From Coccinella septempunctata (Eukaryota > Arthropoda > Insecta > Coleoptera > Coccinellidae): a stretch of 64,000 bases of DNA. The translations under genes were made by a program, and so were the position numbers. Under the pieces are notes generated by a model, which worked only from the letters and a program-made list of their open reading frames with translations, had not been told where the DNA came from and did no database searches. Each line of letters opens with the position of its first letter. The stretch's first letter is position 1. The stretch is taken from contig NC_058195.1 in the NCBI RefSeq assembly GCF_907165205.1, positions 1,612,001 through 1,676,000 on the forward strand. The letters are read 5' to 3'. Shown in pieces: positions 45,691 to 57,500 of the stretch.

Positions 45691-47005
45691 TCTAGATGGC
45701 AGAGAGAACTGGCAGAGATCAGAAGCAAGGAAGGAGGCAATCATCACTTTGGAGGGAGTTCTAAGTTAATCAACGAAAATAATTCAATTCACCGAGATGC
45801 GATGATTTAATACAGGGTGCGGCAGAAAAGATTGACGATTTTCGAAGGGTAGGTGCGGGAGGGCTCTTTGTGTTCCTCAGGGTCTGTAGTTTTACATCTA
45901 AACCATGATTTGTACCGGAACGCATCAAGTCTCCACCAATTGTCGCCAAACACCAGAAAAGACTTTCTATAACTTCTTCAGGTTCTTCCCAATCCTAACC
46001 TCGAAATTCTCGGTAATAAAACGGGCAATATAACCGACATATATCAACCCGACCAGATCCCATGCATAATCTACGGTCCCATCCATACCGGGTAACAAAT
46101 GGCGGGAAATATAGGGCCTAATGCGGCGCCATCTCTCTACCGAAATCTCGTGAACGTGCCTTTTTTCTTTATGTCGAATATATCGCGCACCTATTCGCAC
46201 GTTTTCCAGAATCTATTAGGGGCAAATCCTCCATATGCGCGACGTTTTAGCGTCTTCTGAAATATTAGCATATTTCTCGAGGGGGTGGGGGAGAGATGCC
46301 GTAACTTCCTGCAGCATATCCATAACCTTTAGTTTGATTTAGAGGGGGCGCCAGGTGCGCGAAATAGCCCCGGAATATCTCGCGTCGGTAACGGCCACGT
46401 TCCGTAATTTTTAGACGGATGAGGGGAATCATCGATTCCTCTTCTCATTCTTTAATGTTTGGTCCGGATTGCCTCGAAATACTCGATGTTAAAACGTAAC
46501 CAAAAGTTTTAGTTTCCAATAGAAAACTTCACAATCTCACTAGCAAGATCCTATCCCCCGTCAAAGCCCCCCTAGAAAACTGGTAAGGGAGCACGTTTCG
46601 CGCCAATCCGTAATCTCCAGATTTCATGTTTTATCCAAATAGAATCCAAATGTCATCGATGCCGAAAGGATAAGTCTGAGAGAGAGAGGCCTGTCAATAT
46701 GTATGAAGTTGGTGTGCCGCGTGAATTCCTGAGTAGTTGTTGGCCGCGTGTTTCATACATATGGGATTATCGGGGGTACCGATGACTTTGCGCCATTTTT
46801 TTATGCGTTCGTGGGCATCTCGATGCGGCAGGGAGCCGCATAGCATTCGACGCAGCTCGAGGGAAATAGAGAAAAATCACTTATTTGATATCGATACAAT
46901 CAATTGATTATTGGGTTTCGCGATACGCAAGTTATTTGTGCAAACAATTGCGAGAAATATGTTGAAAATTGAAAACAATTCCTATCAATCCAAAGCATAA
47001 AGTTT

Positions 47006-47245
47006 GGTTGCCATGGAAGCAAGCTCGTTGCTATGAAAGCAAGTACGTTCCTATGGAAACAAGTTCGTTGCTATAGTTACAAGTTCGTTGCTATGGATAC
47101 AAGTTCGTTGCTATGGAAACAAGTTTGTTGCTAAGGCAGCAAGTTCGTTGCTATGGAAACAAGTTTGTTGCTAAGGCATCAAGTTCGTTGCTATGGAAAC
47201 AAGTTCGTTGCTATGGTAGCGAATTCGTTGCCAATAAAGCAAGTT
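47006..47245. repeat. 12-copy 20-bp array resembling RFX X-box sites
   Basis: The unit CGTTGCTATGGAAACAAGTT repeats twelve times with variants (TATGGAAGC, TAAGGCAGC, TATAGTTAC). The core GTTGCTATGGAAAC is a near match to the X-box (GTTRCCATGGYAAC-type) bound by RFX transcription factors. It has no spacers, so it is not a CRISPR array. Related diverged copies occur in intron 1 of the SID-1-like gene. Confidence 0.85.
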
Positions 47246-47879
47246 CTATCAAATTAGAAAAATCGAAAAATGCTGTTCAAAGAGGTGTCGCCTCGCTAGG
47301 TTGAAAATTGTTCAACCAAGGACATAAAAAAGCAGAAATTGCAGGGCGAAAGATCGACAGTTCATACTCCCTACTGCTTCTTCGATGTCACGGGACGTCT
47401 TGAACGACCAAAGTGCTCCGTTCTCAACGTTCTCGTGTAACATGACGGCTTCCTCGTATAAACATTAAACGGGACTCGCCTCAGAGGATGCTGCACGTAA
47501 AGGGGTTGTTCTCAAGGGATGGGAACCAACCGCCGAAACTAACTGGCTGTCACACTTTAACAGTTTGTCCCGATCTCAACTGGACGGACAGGCGTGGGTC
47601 AAAGTTGGCTCGGTTTCAGAATCCGGATTGTATTTCAGGTGATTCGTCCTTTTTCCGAATATACGAGAAGAAGCGACAGTCGAAAAAAAATATGGGAGGG
47701 ATTATTTATCGAAGGGTTCGCAAAAATTAGTTTTATTTTCTATGGTACAGATTTATCTATGATACGCCGCTCAGTGTTCGACCACTGAGGTAGAAATCAA
47801 AGTATAATACTTTTTTCTATGTATAGTAAAAATGCCATTCTTTTCTGTATCACACATAGAGACAAAATAATTGTCACTA
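47246..47879. other. COX6A upstream region
   Basis: Unique sequence between the 20-bp array and the COX6A-like gene. The promoter should lie here, but no core element was assigned. No separate gene was seen. Confidence 0.35.
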
Positions 47880-48378
47880 ATGTCAGTCATATTAACAAAA
47901 ATGAATGTTATAAAAACTTTACCATTACTTCTTCGACAAAATTCGAGTACCAAAAAACCAACTACAACCGAATTGACAAAACTCTTCCATTCCTGCATTT
48001 CGAATTGCAGAAAGAAGTCTCACCATGATTGCACCTATCCACCACAACCTCCATGTAAGTAAAAAAAAAACACGCAAAAAAGGGAATATTTCAGGGGTAC
48101 CAACAAAAAATTCACCGATATATTTTGAATTGGTTTCAGCTGGCGGTTACAAGCCCTACAAGTTCCTCTTCTGGCTAGCTGCGGTGCCGGCGATAATCGG
48201 TATGTCCTTGTGGAATTACAGGGAGTACGAACACAAGAAAAAATGCTACCAACGTCCTCCCTTCGTGAAGTACCCCTACATGTACAGACGCACCCACAGG
48301 TTCATGTGGGGCGACGGAAACAAAACGCTTTTCCACAACAAGGAGAAAAACGCCCTGCCCGAAGGTTACGAAGATTAA
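47880..48378 (+). CDS. COX6A: Cytochrome c oxidase subunit 6A, divergent
   Basis: COX6A is a small single-span subunit of respiratory complex IV in the inner mitochondrial membrane. Exons 47880-48054 and 48140-48378 join in phase (GTAAGT...TTTCAG), giving 137 aa. The N-terminal half is Lys/Arg/Ser/Thr-rich and suits a mitochondrial presequence. The second exon shows GGYKPYKFLFWLAAVPAIIG (membrane helix), then RPPFVKYPYMYRRTHRFMWG and DGNKTLFHN with a PEGYED end, the family core (R-x-F-x-WGDGN-x-x-LFHN). The start at 47880 is the first ATG in frame; 47901 is an alternative. It is longer and more diverged than typical COX6A, suggesting a paralogue. Poly(A) signal at 48433; PNKP starts 400 bp further on. 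Confidence 0.88.
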
Positions 48379-48432
48379 TATGCGCCGGAAAAACTAATAT
48401 TCCCTTATCAGTTCAAAACGAAAAATTTTAGT

Positions 48433-48438
48433 AATAAA
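48433..48438 (+). terminator. Poly(A) signal of COX6A
   Basis: Canonical AATAAA about 55 bp downstream of the COX6A stop. Confidence 0.6.
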
Positions 48439-48778
48439 TCGAATCCGCCATCTACCGACTGTCCCCCAAACCCGAATGAAAAAGTCAATAATCAAGCTAA
48501 GATTATTACAGAAATCTACTGCTCGTTTGGTATTTTTATGTCTACTGTTTATTTGATCTACCGTTAGAGTCCTTCTCTGTTCTATGGTTCAGTGGTGCCA
48601 ACCATCACTTATGACAAAGAAGTTTTCAGAACATAGAATCATACTCTATGCTGTAAGATTATGTTGATAACACTGACTTTTCGATCAAAGATCATAGAGT
48701 TAACCTAACTTATAATCTTTGCTTTCGAATTCTAACCTCACATTTACTGTTTACTTTTACTTCAATATATTTTTAAGG

Positions 48779-50314
48779 ATGTCTAAAAAATGCTACTTAC
48801 AATGCCTCTTGAACGAAACAAAGAAAATAATAATGCCAGAAAATGAAACCGTAATACTAGGGAGAAATCCAGTCACAGCTGTAGAAGATTTACATTTATC
48901 CAGGAAACATCTTGAATGTAAGGCTGAATTTAACCCCAACAAACTCATGGTAAAGACCATTGGAAAGTGCTATTCTGGCTGTAACGGCTACGCATTAATG
49001 CTAAACGAAACTTACACCTTAAGACATGGCGATGTTTTAGAACTGAGATTAGGATACCATAAATTCAAAGTGGTATTCGAAACACCCGATATGAAAAATG
49101 ATGAACCGTCCAATAAAAAGCCTAAATTTCCCATATTCAATATGCAAAAACATAAAACGGTTTCGAGCTCGAGTCTGTCTAACATCAGTGGTAAATGGGA
49201 GTGTATAGACGATACTGAATTGTTAGTTTTCACACCTGAAGATTGTCCTCCACAACCCAAAGTAGCTTCATTTGATATAGACGGAACAATCATAAAAACC
49301 AAGTCGGGCCTCAGGTTTCCTAAAGATAAGGACGATTGGGAGATGAACATGAACGTAGTGCCAAAAACTCTTAAAGAACTGTATGAGAAACAGTATAAAA
49401 TTGCATTTTTCACCAACCAGTCCGGTGTAGGGAAAGACAGTGATAAAATAAGAGATTTCAAGTACAAAATCGAGAAAATAATCTGTGCCCTATCGATACC
49501 AGTGCAAGTTTTCGTGGCCCTAGGAAAAGGTATATACCGTAAACCTTCAATCGGAATGTGGAATATACTATCGGACTTAAAGAACGGAAACGTTGGAATA
49601 GACATGGAAAAATCTTTTTACGTCGGCGACGCGGCAGGAAGGGAGAAAGATTGGGCTCCGAAAAGGAAGAAAGATCACTCCAGCGCCGACAGACTCTTCG
49701 CCCTGAATTTAGGCCTGAAATTTTACACCCCCGAGGAATATTTCTTGAAATCCTCCCCGAACCCATTCAAAATGCCACTTTTCGACCCGCGCAACCTGAA
49801 AATCGTCGAATACCCCGATTATAGCAAAAAAAGTCACGACATCATCCTCATGGTGGGTAGTCAAGGATCCGGCAAGAGTCATTTTTGCAAAACCGAACTG
49901 ATGCCGAAAAACTACGTTCACATCAACCGTGACACGCTCAAATCTTGGGAAAAATGCGTTCTTATGCTCGAACAATGCATTAGCAAGGGAAAAAACGCGG
50001 TCGTGGATAACACCCATCCGGATAAAGCGAGTAGGAAGAAGTACATCGATATAGCCAAGAAACACAACGTACAGTGCAGATGTTTCGTCATGTCGACAAC
50101 CTTCGAACACTGCAGGCATAACAATAAGTTTCGAGGACTAACGGATAGATCCCACGAGGTAATCGGAGATATGCTGTTGTATTCTTACAGGAAAAAGTTC
50201 GAGGCTCCTGATTTATCAGAGGGATTCTCCGAGATCCTCAATATACCTTTTAAACCGCACTTTGAATCAGAAAATAGTGAAAGATTATATAGGATGTTCC
50301 TATTGGAATCGTGA
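48779..50314 (+). CDS. PNKP: Bifunctional polynucleotide phosphatase/kinase
   Basis: PNKP repairs DNA strand-break ends: it removes 3'-phosphates and phosphorylates 5'-hydroxyls so that ligation can proceed. The single exon encodes 511 aa, the family size. Residues 1-101 are an FHA domain (ILGRN at 26-30, SRKH at 41-44) that binds phosphorylated XRCC1/XRCC4-type partners. A HAD phosphatase follows with DIDGT (166-170), FFTNQSG and FYVGDAAGR. The C-terminal kinase has the P-loop GSQGSGKS (360-367), HINRDTL and DNTHPD. All key residues are present, so both activities are expected. The ATG at 48779 is chosen because the FHA strand begins there; upstream in-frame codons lack an ATG. The absence of introns is unusual beside its neighbours. 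A possible poly(A) signal lies at 50598. Confidence 0.96.
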   Translation: MSKKCYLQCLLNETKKIIMPENETVILGRNPVTAVEDLHLSRKHLECKAEFNPNKLMVKTIGKCYSGCNGYALMLNETYTLRHGDVLELRLGYHKFKVVFETPDMKNDEPSNKKPKFPIFNMQKHKTVSSSSLSNISGKWECIDDTELLVFTPEDCPPQPKVASFDIDGTIIKTKSGLRFPKDKDDWEMNMNVVPKTLKELYEKQYKIAFFTNQSGVGKDSDKIRDFKYKIEKIICALSIPVQVFVALGKGIYRKPSIGMWNILSDLKNGNVGIDMEKSFYVGDAAGREKDWAPKRKKDHSSADRLFALNLGLKFYTPEEYFLKSSPNPFKMPLFDPRNLKIVEYPDYSKKSHDIILMVGSQGSGKSHFCKTELMPKNYVHINRDTLKSWEKCVLMLEQCISKGKNAVVDNTHPDKASRKKYIDIAKKHNVQCRCFVMSTTFEHCRHNNKFRGLTDRSHEVIGDMLLYSYRKKFEAPDLSEGFSEILNIPFKPHFESENSERLYRMFLLES

Positions 50315-51563
50315 TATTTGTATATGTGTTGAGTGAAATCGAGATCTGATTGATTTGGTGATAATTGTGGAGTTATTTTATACAGAAATGATGTATCTTA
50401 TTTATTTTAAACTACCTAATATTCTTGGAAATACATGAAGAATCTCAAAAACCTTTTAAAATATCGCATTTATTGCTAGTTAAGAGTGTTTTAGTGATGG
50501 AAAAAAAATTATCAGAGGAAAGTTCAAGTGAAGAAATTAATTAGAATCAAACCGTTTAAAGAGAAAAGAGGAATATGGTAGTGTGAGGAATTTTAGGAAT
50601 AAATGATAAGATAAGGAAGATATGAAGAACGAGAACAAATCAATAATCACACCTCTCTTCAAATCTCTTTATTTCAATGATCCATCTTAGATGACGAAAA
50701 ATGTTGGAACTTAATGTCAACACAACTTATTTACAAAACTCACTGACGAAAATCCCACTCTCCAGACCACTAGGAAATATTCAAAATCTGACCGATTCGC
50801 TATAAAATTAAGTAGAAATCTAAGGCGTAAAGAAAACTTTTGAATCAACTAAAATCGAATAAATAAACTAGTTTTACTGTTCAGACTATGACATCGTTGT
50901 TTATTATTGAAAAAGGTATCTATAATGTCATCTCAAACATGTTCCAACGCATTCTGCAACAGAAAAATCTGATATGAGAATTTTTCATTATATCGGAGAA
51001 ATCTTGGGTCGTTCGACTTGAATAAACCTTTAGTCTTACTTTGGAATAACCGACTCCAAATAATTGAGTGTGATGTATGAAATTCGTCCTCTATTCATTG
51101 ATGCATATACTAATTTCGTGAGGACGGAGTTGGGGAGGCAAGACGGGGGAAAAAATAGCTCATTTAAAAGATTCTAAAAAGGCCTTATTTGATTGTACCG
51201 CTGCGTCTCGTCGGCCACGAAAGGAAACAAACGAAACCTATCACTTCGAACCGGGAGACCGATCAAAATGAACGAAAAACCAACACAAACACGCATGTAA
51301 ACAAATCCACGCTCACAGAAAAAGAGAAATTTCAGGTAAACTTCAATTTGACCAAAAAACTTAGGTTTGACACAACCGAGATTTCCACCGATCACAGACA
51401 GGAATAGATTGCATCGATTCGACCCATATTAAAGTTTTTAACCTCGGCTTTTTTTTATTTTTTTTTTCAAAGGCGAACCGGACCGTAAAGGTGAGTATCT
51501 CATGGTCTGCTAGTTTTCGTGATAAACGTAAATAAATTTCCCCGAATACTTAATATCATTACC
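50315..51563. other. Convergent spacer between PNKP and Npl4
   Basis: Contains the 3' UTRs of two genes transcribed toward each other. No additional gene is supported. Confidence 0.5.
51454..51459 (-). terminator. Possible poly(A) signal of Npl4
   Basis: On the minus strand AATAAA lies about 105 bp after the Npl4 stop codon, inside a T-rich (plus strand) run. Confidence 0.45.
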
Positions 51564-54500
51564 TTAATCATCCATCAGACGAGGTGAATTGCACATCTCA
51601 CATTCGATCAGATCCATCCTGTTCAGGTAGGTGCAAAAAGAGCAAGTCCATTTCGGCCCGTTCGAAGACGCTCCAACGCCAACAGAGATGCCGCCAGCGG
51701 CTACGCTTCCTGGCCTAAAAAACAGCATGAATTATTCAAATTCACAACTAACCAACTATAAATTCTCCCTTACCTGGAGGGTGGGGGAGAACTGGCAGCA
51801 ATCAACTGTTCCACAGTGGCCCACTGTTCAGATCTAGACCATTCATTGGCCAGTTCGACATTTTTCGTCCTTATAGCTTCTAGGAGAGGACCCATGTAAT
51901 CCTGCATGGGTAACATGTCCATCGTTGCAATGTAAAGAAGTAGGTGGAAGTCGCTGATGGCAGTGAAAAATTGTTCCGGGCCAAACTACAAGTAAAGAAG
52001 TTTACAAATTTAATGTTTGAAAAAAAAAAGTTAGATATCCTTTAACGAATAACTCAACTGTCACACATCTTTTACCTGTGATAGATAATTGGAAAGGGCA
52101 TTGAAGTCTTGTAGTTGTGTATCAATCATGCGGTTTTCCACAGGGAAAGGCTGTTTACTTGAATCCGGATTGAAAGTGTACTGAGGAGTCACGGGAGTTG
52201 AAGCAGGTACATCTACCAACAGGTATTCAACAGGTAGCGGTCTAGCTATCCTCGATACTTCATTGCCATAAGAATCTTTCTCCTGGAAAATAAAGGTGAT
52301 ATCAATTTTATCGCATATAATGGCGAGAATTTACTGGAGAACTGCTCGGTTTTCACTTCGACCGCTTTTTCCAAACTATAATCGATTCATTGTGAGTTTT
52401 CATCAAGTTCGTCCATTTTGAAAATAATTTCGCGTGAAAGATACATAGAAATTGTTATTTACGAGCCACAGACGGGTGATCGAAGCATCGAAAATTGAAA
52501 TATTCTGCATATCGCATACATAGAGACTATATGTCTCTATGTCTATGGTCGCATAGAAAAAACGTTCTGTGATCGAGATCGATGCTCCAATGCTTGAAAG
52601 TATTGTTTTCTGTGATCAGAAGAGCTACAGACGGATTTATGGGGGGAACAAGAGATATCTCTCGGTAATTTCCGTCGAAATCGATGCGTGAGTGATTTTC
52701 CCGCTCGCTCTACGCCACTGGCGCCGGCGATACCGTTTCCCGCGCAACCTCCCGAAAAACCCGGTCTACTGCGACGAAGTAAGCCGACGGCGAGAAGTCG
52801 AACGCGGCCGAACCGAGCCAGTCGCTTACATGATGTGGCAAAACGATGCGCGTATCGAGGCCCTCGTCTGACGACCAAAAAGACGGCAAAGGGCCCCCGC
52901 CGCGAAAAACGACGCCGAGCGTCCCCGAATTATGTAATAACACGTTGCGACTTCAACGCAGACCCGGCGACTCGTAGTAGTGAACAGTACAAAGAAAACG
53001 TAAACAAAATATAAAACGCCGCGCTCGTAGTAGTAGGCTAAGATCGACTTTCGTTTAATCGTAGAATCAACCCGACCAAAACCGATGTTATTTAAGTTAT
53101 CTGTGGATCCCGAATCGATATAAAACAAGGCTGTGCTGAAAACGTCGTTCACACGGATTCATCGTACACCGCAAATTGAAAACGAAACGGTAAGGCAAGC
53201 TGTTGATCGTTGAATAAATTTTGACGTTTGTGTTCCTTTTGTCTTCCGTCCTTCTTCCCCTCTGCGACTGTGTGCGTCGCTATCGCGGCAGGCCGTGACT
53301 TTCGTGGCCGTACGGTTGGCTCGCAGGTGACGGCGACGTTGCCGCCACTCGCCGTGTTTTGATGCGGTTGTTGTTTGTTGAACGGTATGTTTTCCGATCA
53401 CATTTTTTGCTTAATTGTTACGTAAAACGTGGTTAATGAATCATTATCCAGAATTTTCGTCTCTATGAAGGAACCATAGAATCCGATTCTATTTATGTCA
53501 TTTCATTCATAATGATTTCCATAGATCATAGAAAAAACTAACCCTTTACATCTCTAAGGTCATCTGGTAATAAATTATGATGAAAAAATTTATATTTTTT
53601 GTGATTAAAAGAGGAATTCCAAATTGAATCTCTCTCTCGTTCAAAGGGAAGGAAACGAGATGAATTCTCTAAATATAATGCTAAAACGAACAGTGTTCGA
53701 TACGAAACTCAACATTCCATACATCTCGAACTTAATTGATCATCCGATACACTCAAAATATTTACATAATTAACCAAAACAAACACGATCGATCCTTGGC
53801 AAACTGCGAGGGTCCGATACGCACTTCGACAACGTCGTCAATTAGAGGATACATAAAAATCGTGACGTCAATTATTAGACTCTGACGATAAGCCGGGCGA
53901 AAATCGTAGGTCGAATACGGAAGCGTAAATCCCGGTTTCCGGGAATAATCGCGTAGACGCGGCAACCGCGTCCCGGTGCCACTTGTCGATTCGATCTCCT
54001 TTTGAATTACCGTCCCGTTTTGGGCGCCAAGCGTTCCCGTGACGAATCTTCGAAATAACTGTCAAAACAATGCATGATTTACGGGATCGGTAGTCGTGCT
54101 CCTCTCGATTTTCCAGCTGACCAGGTGAAAATAAGGACATACATGACCTATAAAAAGCTCTGGACATTGAACCTCGAATTAATTAATTCATATTTTTTCA
54201 ATTGGTCACCCCTAGAACAACATTTAAAAATTCTATGATTCCAATTAAAGGCTTCAGTTTTCTGCAGTTTGCTCTTGTAAAGGAAAAAAGTTATTAATCA
54301 TCCACTCCGATTTCTTGTTCAGCGTACAACTGAGTGGACATCCGTCTAATTGACGAAAAAGCGATAGAGTCGCGAATTGGTGAAAGTCCTATTAGATTTC
54401 TCAGTCATTCGGATAGCCCAGATTTCGAAGATGCAGCTAACAATGACGTTATGTGGAGCACATACGTAAGAACTGGCGGAAGTCGATTGGTAACACTGTT

Positions 54501-57500
54501 CTCCGATACATCTAAACATAAATTCAGTTGCGAAACTATACGTTAATGATGAATATCCTCAGATGATTAAAATAGGCGGAAAATGTTGTTTTTCGTCATT
54601 GTAAGGTCTTGTGGAATACTTCACAAGAAATTGAGAGGTTCTTCCATATTTAATAGGCACTTACCATTGAGGTAAAACACGTTTGTACTCACTACACAAT
54701 GTTTAGAATTTTTCGATGTTTATAACTCATCACGTATGATCATAGATACAGGGCTATTTTCTACATCTATGATTGGCATGGAAAGAAGAAGATTTTCAAA
54801 TGCTTGATTTTTCTTACACGTTTTTCGATCGTATTACTTCACATACTATATTGAACAGTCAAATACAACTTCCAATTGAGATTTACTCGAAATTAAAAGA
54901 AGAATTTTCCATATTTTTATTGAAAACATTTTTAATTATTTCCCAATAACGTGTTTTCCGGATAATATTGAAAAGGGGATCACAGATTATTCTGGCGACA
55001 TTGATTAATGCTTTGTTCTCATTATTCGACGTAGATACCAGTGTTATAATTATTTCCCGCAGAAAGCCAGAGCATTTTCAATTAACTCGTCTCCCACAGA
55101 AAATACTTAATCAGGCGTAGCACCATTGATTAACACAGGGATCCTTTGTTGACAAAAATACCGCACGAGATAAATTGAAGGTTATGATCAGACGTCACAA
55201 AAAAATGATTGTTTACTCATGTTACCATATGGAACATTTACATCGAAAATATTACTGGGTGATTTCGAGTCGCTCTCACAATATTATGGAATTTCTTCTC
55301 ATCTTCGCAGATAAATCGAAACAAAAAATGGAATCACCGGAAATAGAGGAACTGACGTTGTGCGGCTACTGCAAGAAAAAGTTCAACGACACCGACCAAA
55401 GTCCCAAGCTCCTCTCGTGCAAGCACTACTTCTGCCTGCAGTGCATGAGGACGAACCTCAGCAAAGGCACCGCCGAACTGTACTGCGTCTACTGCTGGAA
55501 GAAGACGGAACTGGGAGAGCTGGGGCCCGAGAGCCTGCCCACCCACAATCCGGTCCTGTGCCTGACCAAAAACTTTTCGCAGCTCAAGCTGTTCTCGACC
55601 AACCCGACCAGCGGCGGAAGCAGCGAGAAGACCACGAAGGTAGGTTCGAAGGAGGTTTTCGGGGCAGTATCGTCAACGTCTCGTATATTTTCAGGTTATA
55701 TCGGAGAACTGTCATACGCACGCCATGCCGCTCGCTCTGTGGTGCACGACCTGCGGTTCGCCAGTTTGCAGAGCGTGCGCCACGACCAGCGACCATGCCA
55801 ACCACCAGATCAAATCTCAGAACGACGCCAAAGACCAGCTCATATCAGAGTTGCAGGTCGACCTGGCTTCGATGACCAAAATGCTCTCCGAAATACAGAG
55901 GTAAAGATACAAAACTACATGTGATCATATCATGCTCCCTTCAAGATGCTTGGCCCTTCCAAAACTTGTCGAAAACAATCTAAACTTCAAACAGTTGATT
56001 GCAATATCTATGCCATTCGAAATGACAGGTCAGTTTTGACAGGTGTCGATGGACATAGAAAAAAGTTACTCGCTGTCATTACCCGAAAATTCTATGTGCA
56101 TCAATACCAAGATCTTAGAACTGAGAGATGCAACTTTCCCTCTCTCTGAGTTCGTGACCAAAATCTAACCTATATTTCTGCAGGCTGGCTTCCCAGCAGC
56201 GCGAATTCCTGCTGAAGGTGCTCGAGGCCTGCGTCACGCTCAAGACGCACGTCGAGGCCGATCTCACCAACAACGTGGCCCATTTCGAAGTTACCGAGAC
56301 CAGGGAGAACCTGGCCAAGCTGAGACTGAACCTGTCGATGGCCGAGACGCTGACCGACGTCCACAACCTCTGCGCCAACGTCAACATGGAGAAGCAGAGG
56401 TTCCAGATGCGCTACCAAGACATGTACCTACAATGCCAGCTCGACGACCTCATACGAAACTCCACGGTAAGCGTAAAAATTGAAATCAATACTCTTTCAC
56501 GCTATAAATACTTTGCTCGTCTTCCAGGTAGTCCTGGATTACCCGCTGCTCAAACAGGCGGTGGGCAACATCCACAACGGCGAGGTGGCGCTGCCCGGCA
56601 ACTCCAGGATCCTAGCGCCACCCCAGCAGAATCCCATCCTCTTCCTGGCCAACTACTGCATGTCCCAGCTGTACTCCAGGCACATGCTGGCCAAGACGAC
56701 GTCGAACAACGGCCTCGACTACCACAACCACAACTCGCTGCCGTCGGCGCCGGTGGTCAACTACGTCAACCAGAACCCCCTGCACCAGCACCTGGTGCTG
56801 CCGCCGCCCAACAAGAACGTCTACCAGCAGGACAACAGCATCATCATACAGAACCTGGTGCACTCGCCGCAGATGCGCAACCCCGTCAACATGTGCCCGC
56901 TGTACTACTTCAACATCGACGTGAACGGTCAGCCGTTGGGTAGGGTGGTGATAGAGGTGCGCGCCGACGTTGCGCCCAAGATGGCCAAGAACTTCGGCCT
57001 GCTGACCACCGGCGAGGCCGGTATGGGCTACAAGGGCTGCCAGATATTCCAGTGCTGGGAGGGGGAGAGCGTCATCACCGGCGACTTCGAGCTGAACAAC
57101 GGACGCGGCGGTCGTTCGATATTCGAGGACTCCTATTTCCTGCCGGACGACACGAAACTGCTGGCCGTCAGGGGTACGGTCGGCATGCGCAGGACCCAGA
57201 AACGTCACGATAACATGGGCATGGTGGGATCGCAGTTTCGCATAATACTGCAGGAGATGCGCGGCTTCACCGGCATCTTCGGCCACGTGGTCGAAGGTCT
57301 GGAACTCGTCGAGAAGATCAGTACGTACGGTGACACAACAGGTAAACCCACGAAGAACATCCTCATAGCTAAATGCGGAAAGTTGTAAGCGCGTCGACTG
57401 GGGAGCTTCATCGTTTCAAATACGCGCCACTAAAATCCAAACGCCCCAAGTATATCTATGCTCCAAGTAATAACCATAACCTTGATTCGTCTATGGTGCG

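Larger units (their letters stand above)
44734..47005. other. Intergenic with minor repeats, no gene seen
   Basis: It contains a small hairpin (GAGCTAGAGCAAAA near 44917, TTTTGCTCTAGCTC near 44970) and a diverged direct duplication of about 172 bp (about 45405-45530 and 45577-45690). ACAGGGTGCGGCAGAAAAGA at about 45815 resembles a solitary transposon end. No supported coding frame. Confidence 0.5.

Noticed and set aside
47006..47245. CRISPR-like regular repeat
   Set aside because: The repeats are contiguous 20-mers with no unique spacers, no cas genes, and the setting is a eukaryotic genome.
56612..57286. 224-codon minus-strand frame opposite the cyclophilin exon
   Set aside because: Antisense shadow; Val/His/Gly-rich composition reflects the codon bias of the real plus-strand exon.
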